Shown here piece by piece: positions 32,859 through 42,425 of a DNA stretch of 64,000 nt (position 1 is the stretch's first letter; each line of letters starts with the position of its first letter). A model generated the notes under the pieces. The model was not told where the DNA came from, did not search any database, and was given only the letters and a program-made list of their open reading frames with translations. Position numbers and translations under genes: made by a program. Where the stretch lies: positions 1 through 64,000 of the forward strand of contig NZ_CP114771.1 in the NCBI RefSeq assembly GCF_027366395.1. The letters are read 5' to 3'. The DNA comes from Endozoicomonas sp. GU-1 (GTDB lineage Bacteria; Pseudomonadota; Gammaproteobacteria; Pseudomonadales; Endozoicomonadaceae).

Positions 32859-34667
32859 TCAGTCTCCGAAATCATAAGTTGATGTGCGTTGCTGGGTGTG
32901 GTCCAGCCCTTCGTTACTGATGGCGTGAAGGATTGCCCAGGCGGCGTCGGCGTGGCCGTGTCGTTCGGTTCGGTCGGCGACATAAGTCAGCAGCCCACTG
33001 CCCGTGGTAGTGCGCCGGATTGCCATAAAGCCAGCAGCGATATCAGACCAGCTGACATCCCATTCAATCCGGTTATTTCCGATGACATCCTGACCTTTCA
33101 GCACCAGGCGGGTTTTGTTGGTTGGGCTGTAATGAATGGGTGTGGCAGCGGGGAAGAAGTTCTGCACCAGTTCAAACACTCCGGAACCGGGGCCAGTGAT
33201 ATCGATGCCGATGAACTTCACATTGTATTTCTGGGTGAGATCCTTAATCACAGCAGCCTGGTACTGCCATGCCTGGTTGACCATGGTGATTTTTTCGAGC
33301 ACGCGGAACTTGCCCCCGGCTTTTATGGGTGGAGCCACCACGGCAATGGATGCCCCATCGATGGTGCGTGACGGGTCATAACCGATCCAGACTTCTTTAT
33401 TCCCGAAAGGGCGTTCCGCCACAGGGTCGAAGTCCCGCCAGTCGGCACGATCCGCCAGGCATTTTTCCAGCTGGGCCAGTTGGAATACTGAGTGGGTATC
33501 ATCAATAAACTTGCATTCAAACAGCTGGGCAAATTCATCATCGCCGTATTCCAGCTGCAACTGGGCAAGGTCAAACAGTTCACAACCACCGGCAAGGGCA
33601 TCGTGAATGGTGATGATTTTGCGCCACTGACCATCGGGGGATCTTGCCCCACTGCTCATGGCTTTTTCGTCGGGGAACTTCGCTTCCGGTTCGTTCCGGC
33701 GGCGCATCCGTTCATTAAACTCAGACCCACTCCAGAACGGGTAAGCGTCGTGTGATTTGGCCGATGGGGTTGAAAAGTAGGTTTTCCGCCACTTCTTATG
33801 GGTGGCCATGGCGCTGGCCAGTTTCTTCAATCTCTGGAATTTCGGAATCCAGAAATATTCATCCACATACACATGACCGTGATAACCCTGAGCGGTGGCG
33901 CTGTTGGTGGAAAGAAAATAGAGCGTGGCTTCACCATAATCGGAAATGATGGTGATTTTATCCTTGCCTTTGATCTCTACTTCAAACCATTCCATGGCGA
34001 AGTGCTTTATATAATCTTTAAAAATATCCGCCTGGGCGCGAGACGCAGAAAGAAAGACCTGGTTATCACCGGTCATCAACGCATCGGCAAAGGCTTCCCT
34101 GGCAAAGTAATAGGTAGCACCAATCTGACGGGATTTAAGAATGTTTCGGGTGCGTTCGTCTTTCGCTTCCCATAGTTCGAGCTGGTATTGAAAAAGGTGT
34201 TCTTTGAACCTGGCTTCAATAACGTCTTTGGTGATGCCACGGAAATCGTTATTGCGGGAACCTTTCCGCTTACCACGACGACCTTTTAAGGCTTTGTCTT
34301 CCCTGGCTGGTTTGTTATCGGATTCAGCAGGCTGGTTTTTTTCTTCCAGATCCTTGTGCGCTTTCACCAGAAACTTTTTCGGGTAATCGATTTCTATCTT
34401 GCGCAGTTTTTCATAGGCATTAATGGCGCGATCAATGGCATTGAGATGTTCGTCGGAGTTATCAGACCGGTTCATCAGGTTTTCCAGCCTGCGCCCAGCC
34501 GCTGCCAGTGGCCCTTCATGCTCCAGCATATCGTCCCAGCTGTATTTATTGATCCAGAAATACACCGTACGACGGGGCACACCCAACTCTTTGACAATGT
34601 CGGGCACCCGGTAACGTCGTAAATACAGCTTCTTGGCTGCTTCAATGGTTTCTTCTGAATAACTCAT
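32859..34667 (-). CDS. Phage terminase ATPase subunit (P2 GpP type)
   Basis: 602 residues. An N-terminal helix-turn-helix (RRYRVPDIVKELGVPRRTVY) precedes the packaging ATPase, with an adenine motif LYQLELWEAK-like region, the P-loop variant LKSRQIGATY and Walker B VYVDEYFWI. A C-terminal RNase H-like nuclease shows IGYDPSRTIDG and FIGIDITGPG. It packages DNA with the portal and the small subunit encoded at 36915. First gene of the leftward pair, divergent from the scaffold gene. Confidence 0.93.
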   Translation of the reverse strand: MSYSEETIEAAKKLYLRRYRVPDIVKELGVPRRTVYFWINKYSWDDMLEHEGPLAAAGRRLENLMNRSDNSDEHLNAIDRAINAYEKLRKIEIDYPKKFLVKAHKDLEEKNQPAESDNKPAREDKALKGRRGKRKGSRNNDFRGITKDVIEARFKEHLFQYQLELWEAKDERTRNILKSRQIGATYYFAREAFADALMTGDNQVFLSASRAQADIFKDYIKHFAMEWFEVEIKGKDKITIISDYGEATLYFLSTNSATAQGYHGHVYVDEYFWIPKFQRLKKLASAMATHKKWRKTYFSTPSAKSHDAYPFWSGSEFNERMRRRNEPEAKFPDEKAMSSGARSPDGQWRKIITIHDALAGGCELFDLAQLQLEYGDDEFAQLFECKFIDDTHSVFQLAQLEKCLADRADWRDFDPVAERPFGNKEVWIGYDPSRTIDGASIAVVAPPIKAGGKFRVLEKITMVNQAWQYQAAVIKDLTQKYNVKFIGIDITGPGSGVFELVQNFFPAATPIHYSPTNKTRLVLKGQDVIGNNRIEWDVSWSDIAAGFMAIRRTTTGSGLLTYVADRTERHGHADAAWAILHAISNEGLDHTQQRTSTYDFGD

Positions 34668-34868
34668 ACGCCTTCCTTTTCATTCGAGTTTAATTAGCGA
34701 AAGGCAATTAATAACGGGGTTTGATTTTGATGGGTTTTGATTTGAATGCCTTAAAAGAGTCCAGTAATTGAATTCATTGAATAGGTGTGAATGACAGCAT
34801 ATTTTCAAATCTACTGCTGAACGAATTAACGCTTTTTAAATAACAACACGGAATCGGGTAATCATGTA
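34668..34868. promoter_or_regulatory. Divergent late promoter region
   Basis: 201 bp, AT-rich, between terminase (leftward) and scaffold (rightward). In P2 both late promoters lie here and bind Ogr; I could not find a clear TGT-N12-ACA site, so exact elements stay undefined. Confidence 0.5.
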
Positions 34869-35774
34869 ATGCTGGTAACAGACTGGAAAACCATTGGCAC
34901 GGCAGGGGATACCATCGATGGCCGTGAAATTACCGAACAGGATTTAAAAGACGCGGCAGAATCCTATGACAAGGAAGAATACACGGCCGTTATTAATTCT
35001 GATCACGCTCTGTGGCTATATGGCAATTTCGGCCATGTTGAAGCGGTACGTCTCAGCACCGATAAAAAAGGCCGCACCATTCTTCAGGCGAAACTAGCGC
35101 CGAACTCCCGATTGATTGAGAAGAACAAAAACGGACAGGGTTTGTTCACCTCCATGGAACTGTGGCCCAACTTTGCCAACACCGGCAAAACCTACCTTTC
35201 AGGTCTTGCGGTGACCGATGAACCGGCCAGCCTGGGCACGTCCATGTTGAAACTCTTTGCCAAACAGCCAGGGGGCAAACCAGACCGCATTTATGCCAAG
35301 GCCTGTGAAGAGTCCATCACCCTGGAAGATCCGAACATCGAAGGCGAAGACGTGCAAGGCCTGATGTCCCGCCTGGCCAAATTCTTTAAAACCGACCCGG
35401 CTTTCAGTGCAAAGCCTGAACCCCACGACGAAGACCAGGAGACTGAAATGTCCAAGGAACTGTTGGAAAAAATCAGCCAGCAACAGGAAGCCCTGACCTC
35501 TGCGCTGAGCACCCTTGCTGAAGGCATTAACCAGCACTTTTCCAAAGAAGCACCGGAAGGCGAAAAGCCAGAAGGCAATAAAGAAGAGACGCCAGAGCCA
35601 GAAGCGCCAGAAGTGGTTTCTGCTGAACAGTTTAACCAGCTGGCGACCAAGACCAACGAACTGGCGGATTCCGTGAAAGCGCTGACGGATACCTTCAACA
35701 AACTGAAGGAAGAAAAGCCAGGCACCCACTTCAACAAGAACGAAGGCGACTCCGACAAGATCACCTTTGTTTGA
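34869..35774 (+). CDS. Capsid scaffold/protease (P2 GpO type)
   Basis: 301 residues. The N-terminal half is the GpO serine protease: Asp in GDTIDGREI, His in INSDHALWLYG and Ser in LFTSMELWPNF occupy the places of the P2 catalytic triad, and NFANTGKTYLSGLAVTDEPASLG is strongly conserved. The C-terminal half is a Glu/Pro-rich linker ending in a coiled coil (NELADSVKALTDTFNKLKEE) that scaffolds the shell. It guides head assembly, then is cleaved. Start weakly defined. Confidence 0.92.
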   Translation: MLVTDWKTIGTAGDTIDGREITEQDLKDAAESYDKEEYTAVINSDHALWLYGNFGHVEAVRLSTDKKGRTILQAKLAPNSRLIEKNKNGQGLFTSMELWPNFANTGKTYLSGLAVTDEPASLGTSMLKLFAKQPGGKPDRIYAKACEESITLEDPNIEGEDVQGLMSRLAKFFKTDPAFSAKPEPHDEDQETEMSKELLEKISQQQEALTSALSTLAEGINQHFSKEAPEGEKPEGNKEETPEPEAPEVVSAEQFNQLATKTNELADSVKALTDTFNKLKEEKPGTHFNKNEGDSDKITFV

Positions 35775-35844
35775 AGAGTCGCCTGATCGGCGGATCGTGG
35801 GGCGGGCGGATACGGACATTGAAAGCTACACAGGAATCTAAGCG

Positions 35845-36861
35845 ATGAAACAACGTACAGTCGATATCTTCAAAGCGATGATGGCAGCCATGGCCGAAGG
35901 CTACGGCGTGACACCAGAGCAAATCAAAAGCTGTTTTGCGGTTTCCGAACCCATGGAAACCAAGCTCAATTCGGCGATTCAGGACAGTTCCGACTTCCTG
36001 CAGCGCATCACCATTATGCCGGTGACCGACCGTAAAGGTCAGGCGGTTCGCGTCAATGTCAGCCAGCCGCTGGCCAAGCGTACCAACGTCAGCAACAAGG
36101 ACCGCGCAGCCACGGATATGTCAGGCCCTGACGGTGCGGAATACGTCTGCAAACTCACCGAGTTTGATGTGGCAATGGGTTACGACCTGCTGGATGCCTG
36201 GGCGCGTTTTCCGGATTTTGCCCAGCGTTACATGACGGCGGTTTATCGTCGCATTGCGCTGGATCGCATGATGATCGGTTTCCACGGCACGTCCGCTGCA
36301 GCAGAAACCAACAGCACCACCAACAGCAACCTGGAAGATGTGAACATCGGCTGGCTGAAGTTGTTGGAAACCCATGCCGCAGAGAACTTCTACAAAGAAT
36401 CCACGGAAGGCACCGGCAAGATCACCATCGGCGCAGCAGGGGATTACAAGAACCTCGATCAGCTGACCTACGGCATTTACAACATGATCCCAACTGCCAA
36501 CCGTTCCGGCGGTGAAGTGGCGATTGTTGGCCGTCAACTGGTGGCGAACGACATGGGCAAGGCACTGGCCAAACACGCCCAGACACCTACTGAAAAAGGT
36601 CAGGTCATGGTGCTGGATAAAGCCTATGGCGGTCTGCCTGCCATTGTGGTTCCCGGCTTCCCTGACAAGGGCCTGCTGGTAACAGACACCGAAAACCTTC
36701 ACCTCTACTACCAGGAAAGCGGAATGCGTCGTCAGACCAAAGACAACCCACGCCGCAACCGTGTGGAAGATTTCATCAGCTCCAACGAAGCCTACATGCT
36801 GGGCGATTTCAGCGGCGCTGCGGCGATCGATGCCAGCAACGTGGAGTTTAAAGAGTCCTGA
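35845..36861 (+). CDS. Major capsid protein (P2 GpN type)
   Basis: 338 residues. MSGPDGAEYVCKLTEFDVAMGYDLLDAWARF, RRIALDRMMIGFHGTSAAAET and RRNRVEDFISSNEAYMLGD match the HK97-fold major capsid protein of P2-like phages. Its N-terminus is normally processed by the scaffold protease. Well spaced behind the scaffold gene. Confidence 0.94.
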   Translation: MKQRTVDIFKAMMAAMAEGYGVTPEQIKSCFAVSEPMETKLNSAIQDSSDFLQRITIMPVTDRKGQAVRVNVSQPLAKRTNVSNKDRAATDMSGPDGAEYVCKLTEFDVAMGYDLLDAWARFPDFAQRYMTAVYRRIALDRMMIGFHGTSAAAETNSTTNSNLEDVNIGWLKLLETHAAENFYKESTEGTGKITIGAAGDYKNLDQLTYGIYNMIPTANRSGGEVAIVGRQLVANDMGKALAKHAQTPTEKGQVMVLDKAYGGLPAIVVPGFPDKGLLVTDTENLHLYYQESGMRRQTKDNPRRNRVEDFISSNEAYMLGDFSGAAAIDASNVEFKES

Positions 36862-36914
36862 CCGGGGCTCTCTGAACCTTTCCATTAACCAGGTGTGCGG
36901 GGAGGCAAACCTTT

Positions 36915-37646
36915 ATGTTAGACCCAATCGAATACCAGAAGCGGGTACAGGCCAAGCGTAAAGCCGAAGCCGCCGCCAAACGCATTCAGGAAGCCTCGCA
37001 GGAAACCATCACGGCCACTGCGACAGAATACGACCAGTTCCAGCTATTGCTGGACAGTCTCGACAAGGATGTTGCCCGCCTTCATGGGCTGGGCATCGAT
37101 GAGAAAAACCGGATTCGCAGTGAAGAACTGATCCCGAAATACCGGCCTTATTGCCGGGACTATCAGGAGAAGGGCGACGCCTACAAAAATCCGGTGATGG
37201 TTCAGTTCCTGATCTGGCTGTTTGATGTGGGGCAGATCCATGAAGCCCTGTTCTGGGCGTACTTCGCCATTGAGCAGAAGCAGTCACTGCCAGAGCGATT
37301 CAAGCGCAAGGACTTAACCACCTTTGTGGCCGATGCCGTGCTGGAGTGGTGTGAACTTCAGGAAAACAACGATGGCAGTATCGAACCGTATTTCTCACAG
37401 GTTTTCCAGCGTCTGATTGACGACAACTGGCCTATGCCTGATGCACTTCGCAGCAAGTACTTCAAAAAGGCAGGCGACCTGGCCCGGGATATGGGCAAGC
37501 CGCAACAGGCGCTGGAACATTACCAACGTGCAGTTCAGCTGGATTTGAGCGGGGCCAAGTGCAAAACCCGAATCAACCAGGTGAAGAAGGAACTGGAGAA
37601 GCAGAATGAATCTGAAGACCTACCTGCGGGCACGGATGGCGAATAA
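36915..37646 (+). CDS. Terminase small (endonuclease) subunit (P2 GpM type)
   Basis: 243 residues. MLDPIEYQKRVQAKRKAEAA begins the family, with a helical middle (FLIWLFDVGQIHEALFWAYFAIEQ) and a TPR-like C-terminal part (LARDMGKPQQALEHYQRAVQLD). It recognises cos and works with the ATPase subunit to cut concatemers. Confidence 0.9.
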   Translation: MLDPIEYQKRVQAKRKAEAAAKRIQEASQETITATATEYDQFQLLLDSLDKDVARLHGLGIDEKNRIRSEELIPKYRPYCRDYQEKGDAYKNPVMVQFLIWLFDVGQIHEALFWAYFAIEQKQSLPERFKRKDLTTFVADAVLEWCELQENNDGSIEPYFSQVFQRLIDDNWPMPDALRSKYFKKAGDLARDMGKPQQALEHYQRAVQLDLSGAKCKTRINQVKKELEKQNESEDLPAGTDGE

Positions 37647-37806
37647 AGAAGCCGAGCTGATCGCCAGAAGAGAAGGCGAAAAGCACGACCGACAGACCCG
37701 CCGCAAGGCACGAAAAACCAAAGCAGTAGTCAGCCAACCGACCGGGGACGGCGCTGACTCTGAACTTGACCGTCTCCCTCCCCGCAGTCGGCCCCCGGGG
37801 CGCTGA
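37606..37806 (+). CDS. Basic overlapping ORF, doubtful
   Basis: 66 codons starting inside the end of the terminase small subunit gene. Very Arg/Lys-rich, with GGAGAAGCAG before its ATG as a possible ribosome site. No homology recognised and no such gene in P2; it fills a 230-bp gap between M and L, which is the only contextual support. Confidence 0.25.
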   Translation: MNLKTYLRARMANKEAELIARREGEKHDRQTRRKARKTKAVVSQPTGDGADSELDRLPPRSRPPGR

Positions 37807-37876
37807 CCTGCCTTGAGCAGTTATCAGCATAACCGGGGTCACCGACTCTAATTCGACTAACCGTAGGTAACCAGGT

Positions 37877-38338
37877 ATGAGTTTTAATGGTTTCAGCGAT
37901 AACACCGTCACCAGCACTGTAAAAAACAGCGCCTGGTTTCCGGATCTGGACACCGGTGTGTTCCAGAACAGCTATCGCCTGCCTGCGGAATATCAACAGG
38001 GCATGGTGGAAGAGCATATCCGCCTGGCCATGGTCTGGGTTAATCGTCAGCTGCGGGAGTGGAAAGCCAACCACGAAGCGGCAGGCCATAACCATTTTAA
38101 TGAAGTGCCCTCTGAAGACCTGGGCGACAGCACCGAGCATCAGGTGCTTTATCAGCGTGCGGTGTTCTGCCACGCCAAAGGGTTGCTGCTGAAGCAATTC
38201 GCCACGGTGAATCGTCGAGATGCCGCCAGCAACGAAGCCAAAGAGAGCGAAGAAACCGAAGACAAGTTTATGGAGTTTGCCCGCGATGCCATTGCGGACA
38301 TTCTCGACATCCCGCGCATCGGTGTGGAGGCTCTATGA
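37877..38338 (+). CDS. Head completion protein (P2 GpL type)
   Basis: 153 residues. FPDLDTGVFQNSYRLPAEYQQGMVEEHIRLAMVWVN and a C-terminal acidic helix are typical of GpL, which closes the filled head at the portal vertex. It overlaps the following tail gene by 4 bp. Confidence 0.88.
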   Translation: MSFNGFSDNTVTSTVKNSAWFPDLDTGVFQNSYRLPAEYQQGMVEEHIRLAMVWVNRQLREWKANHEAAGHNHFNEVPSEDLGDSTEHQVLYQRAVFCHAKGLLLKQFATVNRRDAASNEAKESEETEDKFMEFARDAIADILDIPRIGVEAL

Positions 38339-38790
38339 GATTACTACAGGGCTTAACCAGACACCTGCTGGACAGCACCAACCTGAAGCGGGAGAACATC
38401 AACAGCTACGCCGACAACGGCGAACTGATCACCAGTGGGCAGGATTTAGGCCACGGTATTGAAGTGGCCCGGTTCAAGTATGACGCCGTGTTTGAGCTGG
38501 AACGCTACCGTGGCAGTGCCATGGATATTCTTGCCACCGTCACTGGCTGGTTGATTGATAACGATCCGGATCGGGAAGCTTTTAACCTGGCTGATCCTGA
38601 AATCAATGTAGAGATCAACGACAACGACACCGCCGACGTTGAGATCGAAATCGAGTTCAACGAATCCATTCAGATCGTGGAAGACGACAGCGGCCCCATC
38701 AGAGCCTGGGGCAAACGGTGGAAAGTGGCAGATGTGCCCATCGACACAGCGGAATCACTGGTAAACATGGAGGGCTCAACCGATGGCTGA
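38335..38790 (+). CDS. Tail completion protein (GpR-like)
   Basis: 151 residues. MRLLQGLTRHLLD then an acidic core (INDNDTADVEIEIEFNESIQI) and AWGKRWKVADVPIDTAESL. Position between head completion and the S-like protein corresponds to P2 R, which finishes the tail. Sequence similarity to P2 R is weak by eye. Confidence 0.7.
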   Translation: MRLLQGLTRHLLDSTNLKRENINSYADNGELITSGQDLGHGIEVARFKYDAVFELERYRGSAMDILATVTGWLIDNDPDREAFNLADPEINVEINDNDTADVEIEIEFNESIQIVEDDSGPIRAWGKRWKVADVPIDTAESLVNMEGSTDG

Positions 38791-39475
38791 TGCGTCCATG
38801 AACTTCCGTGAAGATCGAAAAGGCAGGCTGAAGTGGAATGAGCAGCTGGATATTTTGCGTTTGGCACCAAAAGACAAACGTCGCCTGGTGCGGATGATGG
38901 CCAGTGATGTTCGCAAAGATGCACGGCAGAACATCAGGCAACAGAAAACCGTTTCTGGTGCTCCAATGGCACCGAGAAAAGATGCCCGCAACAAACGCAA
39001 GCTACTGCGCCGAATGGGCAAACCCATGGTGGTGTTCAATAAATCCAACCATGAAGCCGTGGTCAGCTTTAAAGGCAGGGCGGGCAGCATTGCCAGTAAA
39101 CATCAGCATGGCAGCAGCGAGCGCATGACCGCCACCAAGGCAGCCAAGCGGGCAGGCACACCGGATTACAACGCACTCGCCAACCGTGATCAGGCCAAAT
39201 CACTGATTGCTGAAGGTTACCGATTGCCGGTCAAGGGCAAGCGGGGCAGAACCAAATTAAAGCGCGTCAGCCAGAAATGGATCCGGGAAAACATGACCAT
39301 CGGTCAGGCCGGTCTGATTCTGCGATTGCTGCGCGATGACAAAGGCAAACAGAGCTGGACCATCACCACACCGGCTCGCCCGTTCCTGGGAGCGGACGAA
39401 AGAGACGCCCAGCAAATGCTGGACAGTCTGGCCAGAACATCACTGGCCAGATTGCGGGCGAAGGGAGCCCGTTAA
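38783..39475 (+). CDS. Tail completion/virion morphogenesis protein (GpS-like)
   Basis: 230 residues, basic. VRMMASDVRKDARQNIRQQKTVSGAPMAPRK followed by ARPFLGADERDAQQMLDSLA matches the phage virion morphogenesis family of P2 GpS. It helps join tails to heads. It overlaps the R-like gene by 8 bp. Confidence 0.85.
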   Translation: MADASMNFREDRKGRLKWNEQLDILRLAPKDKRRLVRMMASDVRKDARQNIRQQKTVSGAPMAPRKDARNKRKLLRRMGKPMVVFNKSNHEAVVSFKGRAGSIASKHQHGSSERMTATKAAKRAGTPDYNALANRDQAKSLIAEGYRLPVKGKRGRTKLKRVSQKWIRENMTIGQAGLILRLLRDDKGKQSWTITTPARPFLGADERDAQQMLDSLARTSLARLRAKGAR

Positions 39476-39501
39476 GGACTTAACCGAGAAGAGGATTATC
39501 C

Positions 39502-40629
39502 ATGGCACTGGGCAAGGTACAGATCAACAACCTGAATTTGATGCAGGGGCCGTTCACCGAGTACGAACACTACCTGATTTTTATTGGCCGTGGGGCAGGC
39601 ACCAACGAAGGCCAGCTGCTGACGGCAAATAACAGTTCCAACCTGGACACACTGCTGGGCGCAGGCGACAGCGTTCTGAAAACTCAGGTGGAACACGCCA
39701 GACTGAACGCAGGGCAGAACTGGAACTGCGCGATTCTGCCACTGGGCGATGGTGAAACATGGAGTGATGGTGTCGATTACGCCATGACCCAGACCAACGC
39801 CGAAGGCATTGTGGTGACCGATCCGGTGACCAGTTCCGCACAAGTCGAAGCGATGCAGGCAAAAGCCGAAGCCATTATGGGGCAGTACATGCGCCCACTC
39901 TGGTTCTGTGCGGTCACTGAAGGCATCAACAACACACCGTCCACCGGTGAGACCTGGTCTGAATACGCCGCCCGCATCAAACCGGTGATTGCTGGTCTGG
40001 CCTGTGAGAATGTCACCGTTACGCTCGGTTGCTGGGGCTTTGAGCAGGGCACCTATGCAGGCCGACTCTGTAATAAGTCGGTCACCGTTGCGGATACTCC
40101 GATGCGCGTGAATACCGGTGCACTGGTGGGCGAATGGTCAACCCTGCCCACGGATAAGAACGGGCTGGAAGTGGATATGTCTGTCCTTGCCGATCTGGAG
40201 CGTGCACGGTTCAGTGTGCCCCAGTGGTATCCGGATTACCCGGGCATGTACTGGAGCGATGGCAATATGCTGGATGTGCCCGGAGGCGACTATCAGGTGA
40301 TTGAAAACCTGCGGGTGGTTCACAAGGCCATGCGCCGCATCTACCCACTGGCCGTGGCTCGCATCGGTAACCGGGTACTGAACAGCACACCGGCCAGCAT
40401 CGAGGCCAATAAAACGTACTTCCAGCGCCCTCTGCGTGAGATGAGCAAGACCACGGAGCTGCTGGGCATTCCGTTCCCTGGTGAGATTCATCCACCGAAA
40501 GACGACAGCATCGTCATTACCTGGAAGACCAAGTACGACGTGGAGATCTTTATGACAGTGCAGCCTTATAACTGCCCGAAAAGCATCACCGTGAACATCG
40601 CCCTGGATTTGACCAACTACGCAGCCTAA
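39502..40629 (+). CDS. Contractile tail sheath protein (HP1/K139 type)
   Basis: 375 residues with GAGAAGAGGATTATCC upstream of the ATG. FTEYEHYLIFIGRGAGTNEGQLL and YPDYPGMYWSDGNMLDVPGGDYQVIENLRVVHKAMRRIYPLA fit the sheath-like DUF2586 family, in which the last segment is the conserved sheath core. Position ahead of the tube protein supports this. P2 FI itself is only distantly related. Confidence 0.85.
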   Translation: MALGKVQINNLNLMQGPFTEYEHYLIFIGRGAGTNEGQLLTANNSSNLDTLLGAGDSVLKTQVEHARLNAGQNWNCAILPLGDGETWSDGVDYAMTQTNAEGIVVTDPVTSSAQVEAMQAKAEAIMGQYMRPLWFCAVTEGINNTPSTGETWSEYAARIKPVIAGLACENVTVTLGCWGFEQGTYAGRLCNKSVTVADTPMRVNTGALVGEWSTLPTDKNGLEVDMSVLADLERARFSVPQWYPDYPGMYWSDGNMLDVPGGDYQVIENLRVVHKAMRRIYPLAVARIGNRVLNSTPASIEANKTYFQRPLREMSKTTELLGIPFPGEIHPPKDDSIVITWKTKYDVEIFMTVQPYNCPKSITVNIALDLTNYAA

Positions 40630-40657
40630 TCGCTGAAGAATACAAGGAGAGACCACC

Positions 40658-41110
40658 ATGTCAGAACGCATCAGCGGCATGAACTTCAGCATTAACCTGG
40701 GAGATTTTGCGGTTCGTGTCTCCAAGGCCACGCTGGAGATTACCGACAACAGTGGCGTATCACCGGATCAGGGCGTCCCCAATGGCTGGACCCGTGGCAG
40801 TGTGGAAGGTTCCGGCGAACTGGAACTGGACGCCAGCAACCTGAAACTGGTGATGGAAGCGGCCAACCGTGCCGGTTCCTTCCGGGATCTGGACACCTTT
40901 GACATTACCTTTTACGCCAAAACTGCCAGCAATGAGCTGAAGGTGCAGGCCTTCGGCTGCAAGCTGAAGATTTCCAGCCTGCTGGATATCGATACCGCAG
41001 GGGGTGAACGTCACCTGACCACCTTGCCCTTTGATGTCACCAGTCCGGACTTTGTGCGCATTAACGGCACACCGTATTTGTCTGAGCTGGATGTTGATGG
41101 GGTGCTGTGA
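40658..41110 (+). CDS. Tail tube protein (HP1/K139 type)
   Basis: 150 residues, beta-rich. MSERISGMNFSINLGDFAVRVSKATLEITDN and GWTRGSVEGSGELELDASNLKLV fit the DUF2597 tail-tube family. AAGGAGAGACCACC upstream is a strong ribosome site. Stop overlaps the lysis gene as TGATG. Confidence 0.85.
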   Translation: MSERISGMNFSINLGDFAVRVSKATLEITDNSGVSPDQGVPNGWTRGSVEGSGELELDASNLKLVMEAANRAGSFRDLDTFDITFYAKTASNELKVQAFGCKLKISSLLDIDTAGGERHLTTLPFDVTSPDFVRINGTPYLSELDVDGVL

Positions 41111-41505
41111 TGAGCGATTCGCCCTGGAAGAACTTCAGCTTTAAGGAACTGGCCTGTAAGTGCGGCAGCTGTGATGAATCCAGTGGCCGCCATATCAGCC
41201 CGGAACTGATGGGCAAGGTTCAGGAGCTGCGCGAAAAGTGCGGATTTCCTTTTGCGATCAGTTCCGCTTATCGCTGTTCAAACCATCCAACAGAAGCCCG
41301 CAAAAGTCAGCCTGGCACCCATGCCAAAGGGCTGGCTGTGGATATTCTGGTCAGTGGCAAGCAAGCCCATAGGGTATTGAAAAAAGCCATGGCGATGGGT
41401 TGCTTTACCGGAATCGGGATCAGCCAGAAAGGTGACCATGGACGCCGGTTTATTCACCTGGATGTGTCCAGAGCGGAAAACCGGCCTTGGGTGTGGAGCT
41501 ATTAA
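41110..41505 (+). CDS. Endolysin, M15 D-Ala-D-Ala peptidase type
   Basis: 131 residues. ISSAYRCSNHPTEARKSQPGTHAKGLAVDI holds the zinc His and Asp of the M15 (VanY/DacA_3) peptidases, with FIHLDV supplying the last His. It cuts peptidoglycan cross-links at lysis. No signal peptide, so it depends on the holin that follows. The lysis cassette lies between tail tube and tape measure genes as in HP1/K139 phages. Confidence 0.92.
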   Translation: MSDSPWKNFSFKELACKCGSCDESSGRHISPELMGKVQELREKCGFPFAISSAYRCSNHPTEARKSQPGTHAKGLAVDILVSGKQAHRVLKKAMAMGCFTGIGISQKGDHGRRFIHLDVSRAENRPWVWSY

Positions 41506-41506
41506 G

Positions 41507-41902
41507 ATGAGTTTTATCTCCAGCTTTTTCAGCAAGTCTGCCGCAGAGCCAGTGGAAGCCGTTGGCAAGGTGCTGGACAACCTGTTCACCAGTGACGAAG
41601 AGCGACTGGACAAACAGGCCGTGATCCAACGACTCAGACAACAGCCACAGCTGGCACAGATCGAGATCAATAAAGTGGAAGCCGGTCACCGTTCGGTGTT
41701 TGTGGCTGGCTGGCGTCCGTTTATTGGCTGGGTGTGCGGCATTGGTCTGGCTTTTATTTTTGTGATCAATCCCATTCTGCAATGGTGGAGTGGCAAACCG
41801 GGGCCAGTGATGCCCTCGGATATTTTAATGGAACTGGTGCTGGCACTTCTCGGACTGGGCGCACTGCGCACTGTGGAGAAGAAGCTGGGCATCAGTAAAT
41901 AG
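41507..41902 (+). CDS. Holin with three membrane helices
   Basis: 131 residues from ATG 41507, 1 bp after the endolysin stop. A Phe-rich amphipathic start, a soluble helical part, then AGWRPFIGWVCGIGLAFIFVINPIL and ILMELVLALLGLGALRTVEK. AGWRPFIGW is the hallmark of 3TM holins (GTA_holin_3TM type). It forms the lesion that releases the endolysin. Confidence 0.9.
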   Translation: MSFISSFFSKSAAEPVEAVGKVLDNLFTSDEERLDKQAVIQRLRQQPQLAQIEINKVEAGHRSVFVAGWRPFIGWVCGIGLAFIFVINPILQWWSGKPGPVMPSDILMELVLALLGLGALRTVEKKLGISK

Positions 41903-41910
41903 GAGCAACC

Positions 41911-42153
41911 ATGGATCTGACTCTGTTAGACACATTAATTCGCATCGCTGTGCCCTTTCTTGTGGGTTGGAACGTCTTTCTGTTTTCACAGGGTCAGAAA
42001 AACAAGGATGCACTGAGCGCCCACCGTCTTCATGTTGCCGAGCATTACACACGCCAGGAAGATCTGGAAAAGATGCTGGAGCGACTGGAACAACGGCTGG
42101 AAAAACAGCTGAACAACTTTTTGCAAACCGTAACGCGGGGAAATGAGCGATGA
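41911..42153 (+). CDS. Membrane-anchored coiled-coil protein, putative spanin or antiholin
   Basis: 80 residues. One N-terminal helix (LIRIAVPFLVGWNVFLFSQG), then a coiled coil (LEKMLERLEQRLEKQLNNFL). The shape fits an inner-membrane spanin or a lysis-timing protein. It overlaps the tail chaperone start by 4 bp. No outer-membrane partner is visible. Confidence 0.65.
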   Translation: MDLTLLDTLIRIAVPFLVGWNVFLFSQGQKNKDALSAHRLHVAEHYTRQEDLEKMLERLEQRLEKQLNNFLQTVTRGNER

Positions 42154-42425
42154 GCAAAGAAACCACCATCAATATCGAAGTCGAAGACCAGCCACTGGAA
42201 TTCCATATCAGCATTGAAGACTTCAACGAATACCAGAACGAATGCCTGAACGGCCAGACTGGACTGGTCACCGCCAGTCATAACTTTCTGGTGCGTACCG
42301 TCAGCAAAGAAACCAGCACGGCATTAAGTGGTTTTCTCCGTGACGTACCCGGCGCAGCCATCGACATCGGCGGCGCAGTGATCGGCAAATACAAGAAGCC
42401 TCTGAAAATCACCGTGGGAAAGTAG
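42150..42425 (+). CDS. Tail assembly chaperone, unshifted product
   Basis: 91 residues, acidic (IEVEDQPLEFHISIEDFNEYQNE). Member of the phage tail-assembly chaperone families that sit before the tape measure gene. It ends at TAG 42423, directly after a GGGAAAG slip site; a longer product arises by -1 frameshift. Confidence 0.82.
   Translation: MSKETTINIEVEDQPLEFHISIEDFNEYQNECLNGQTGLVTASHNFLVRTVSKETSTALSGFLRDVPGAAIDIGGAVIGKYKKPLKITVGK
42416..42422 (+). promoter_or_regulatory. -1 ribosomal frameshift site GGGAAAG
   Basis: G GGA AAG in the zero frame, one base before the chaperone stop, is the same heptamer used by lambda G/GT. Slipping puts the ribosome into an open -1 frame of 64 codons. Confidence 0.85.

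Noticed and set aside
36121-36885. 254-codon minus-strand frame
   Set aside because: Antisense to the well-matched major capsid gene.
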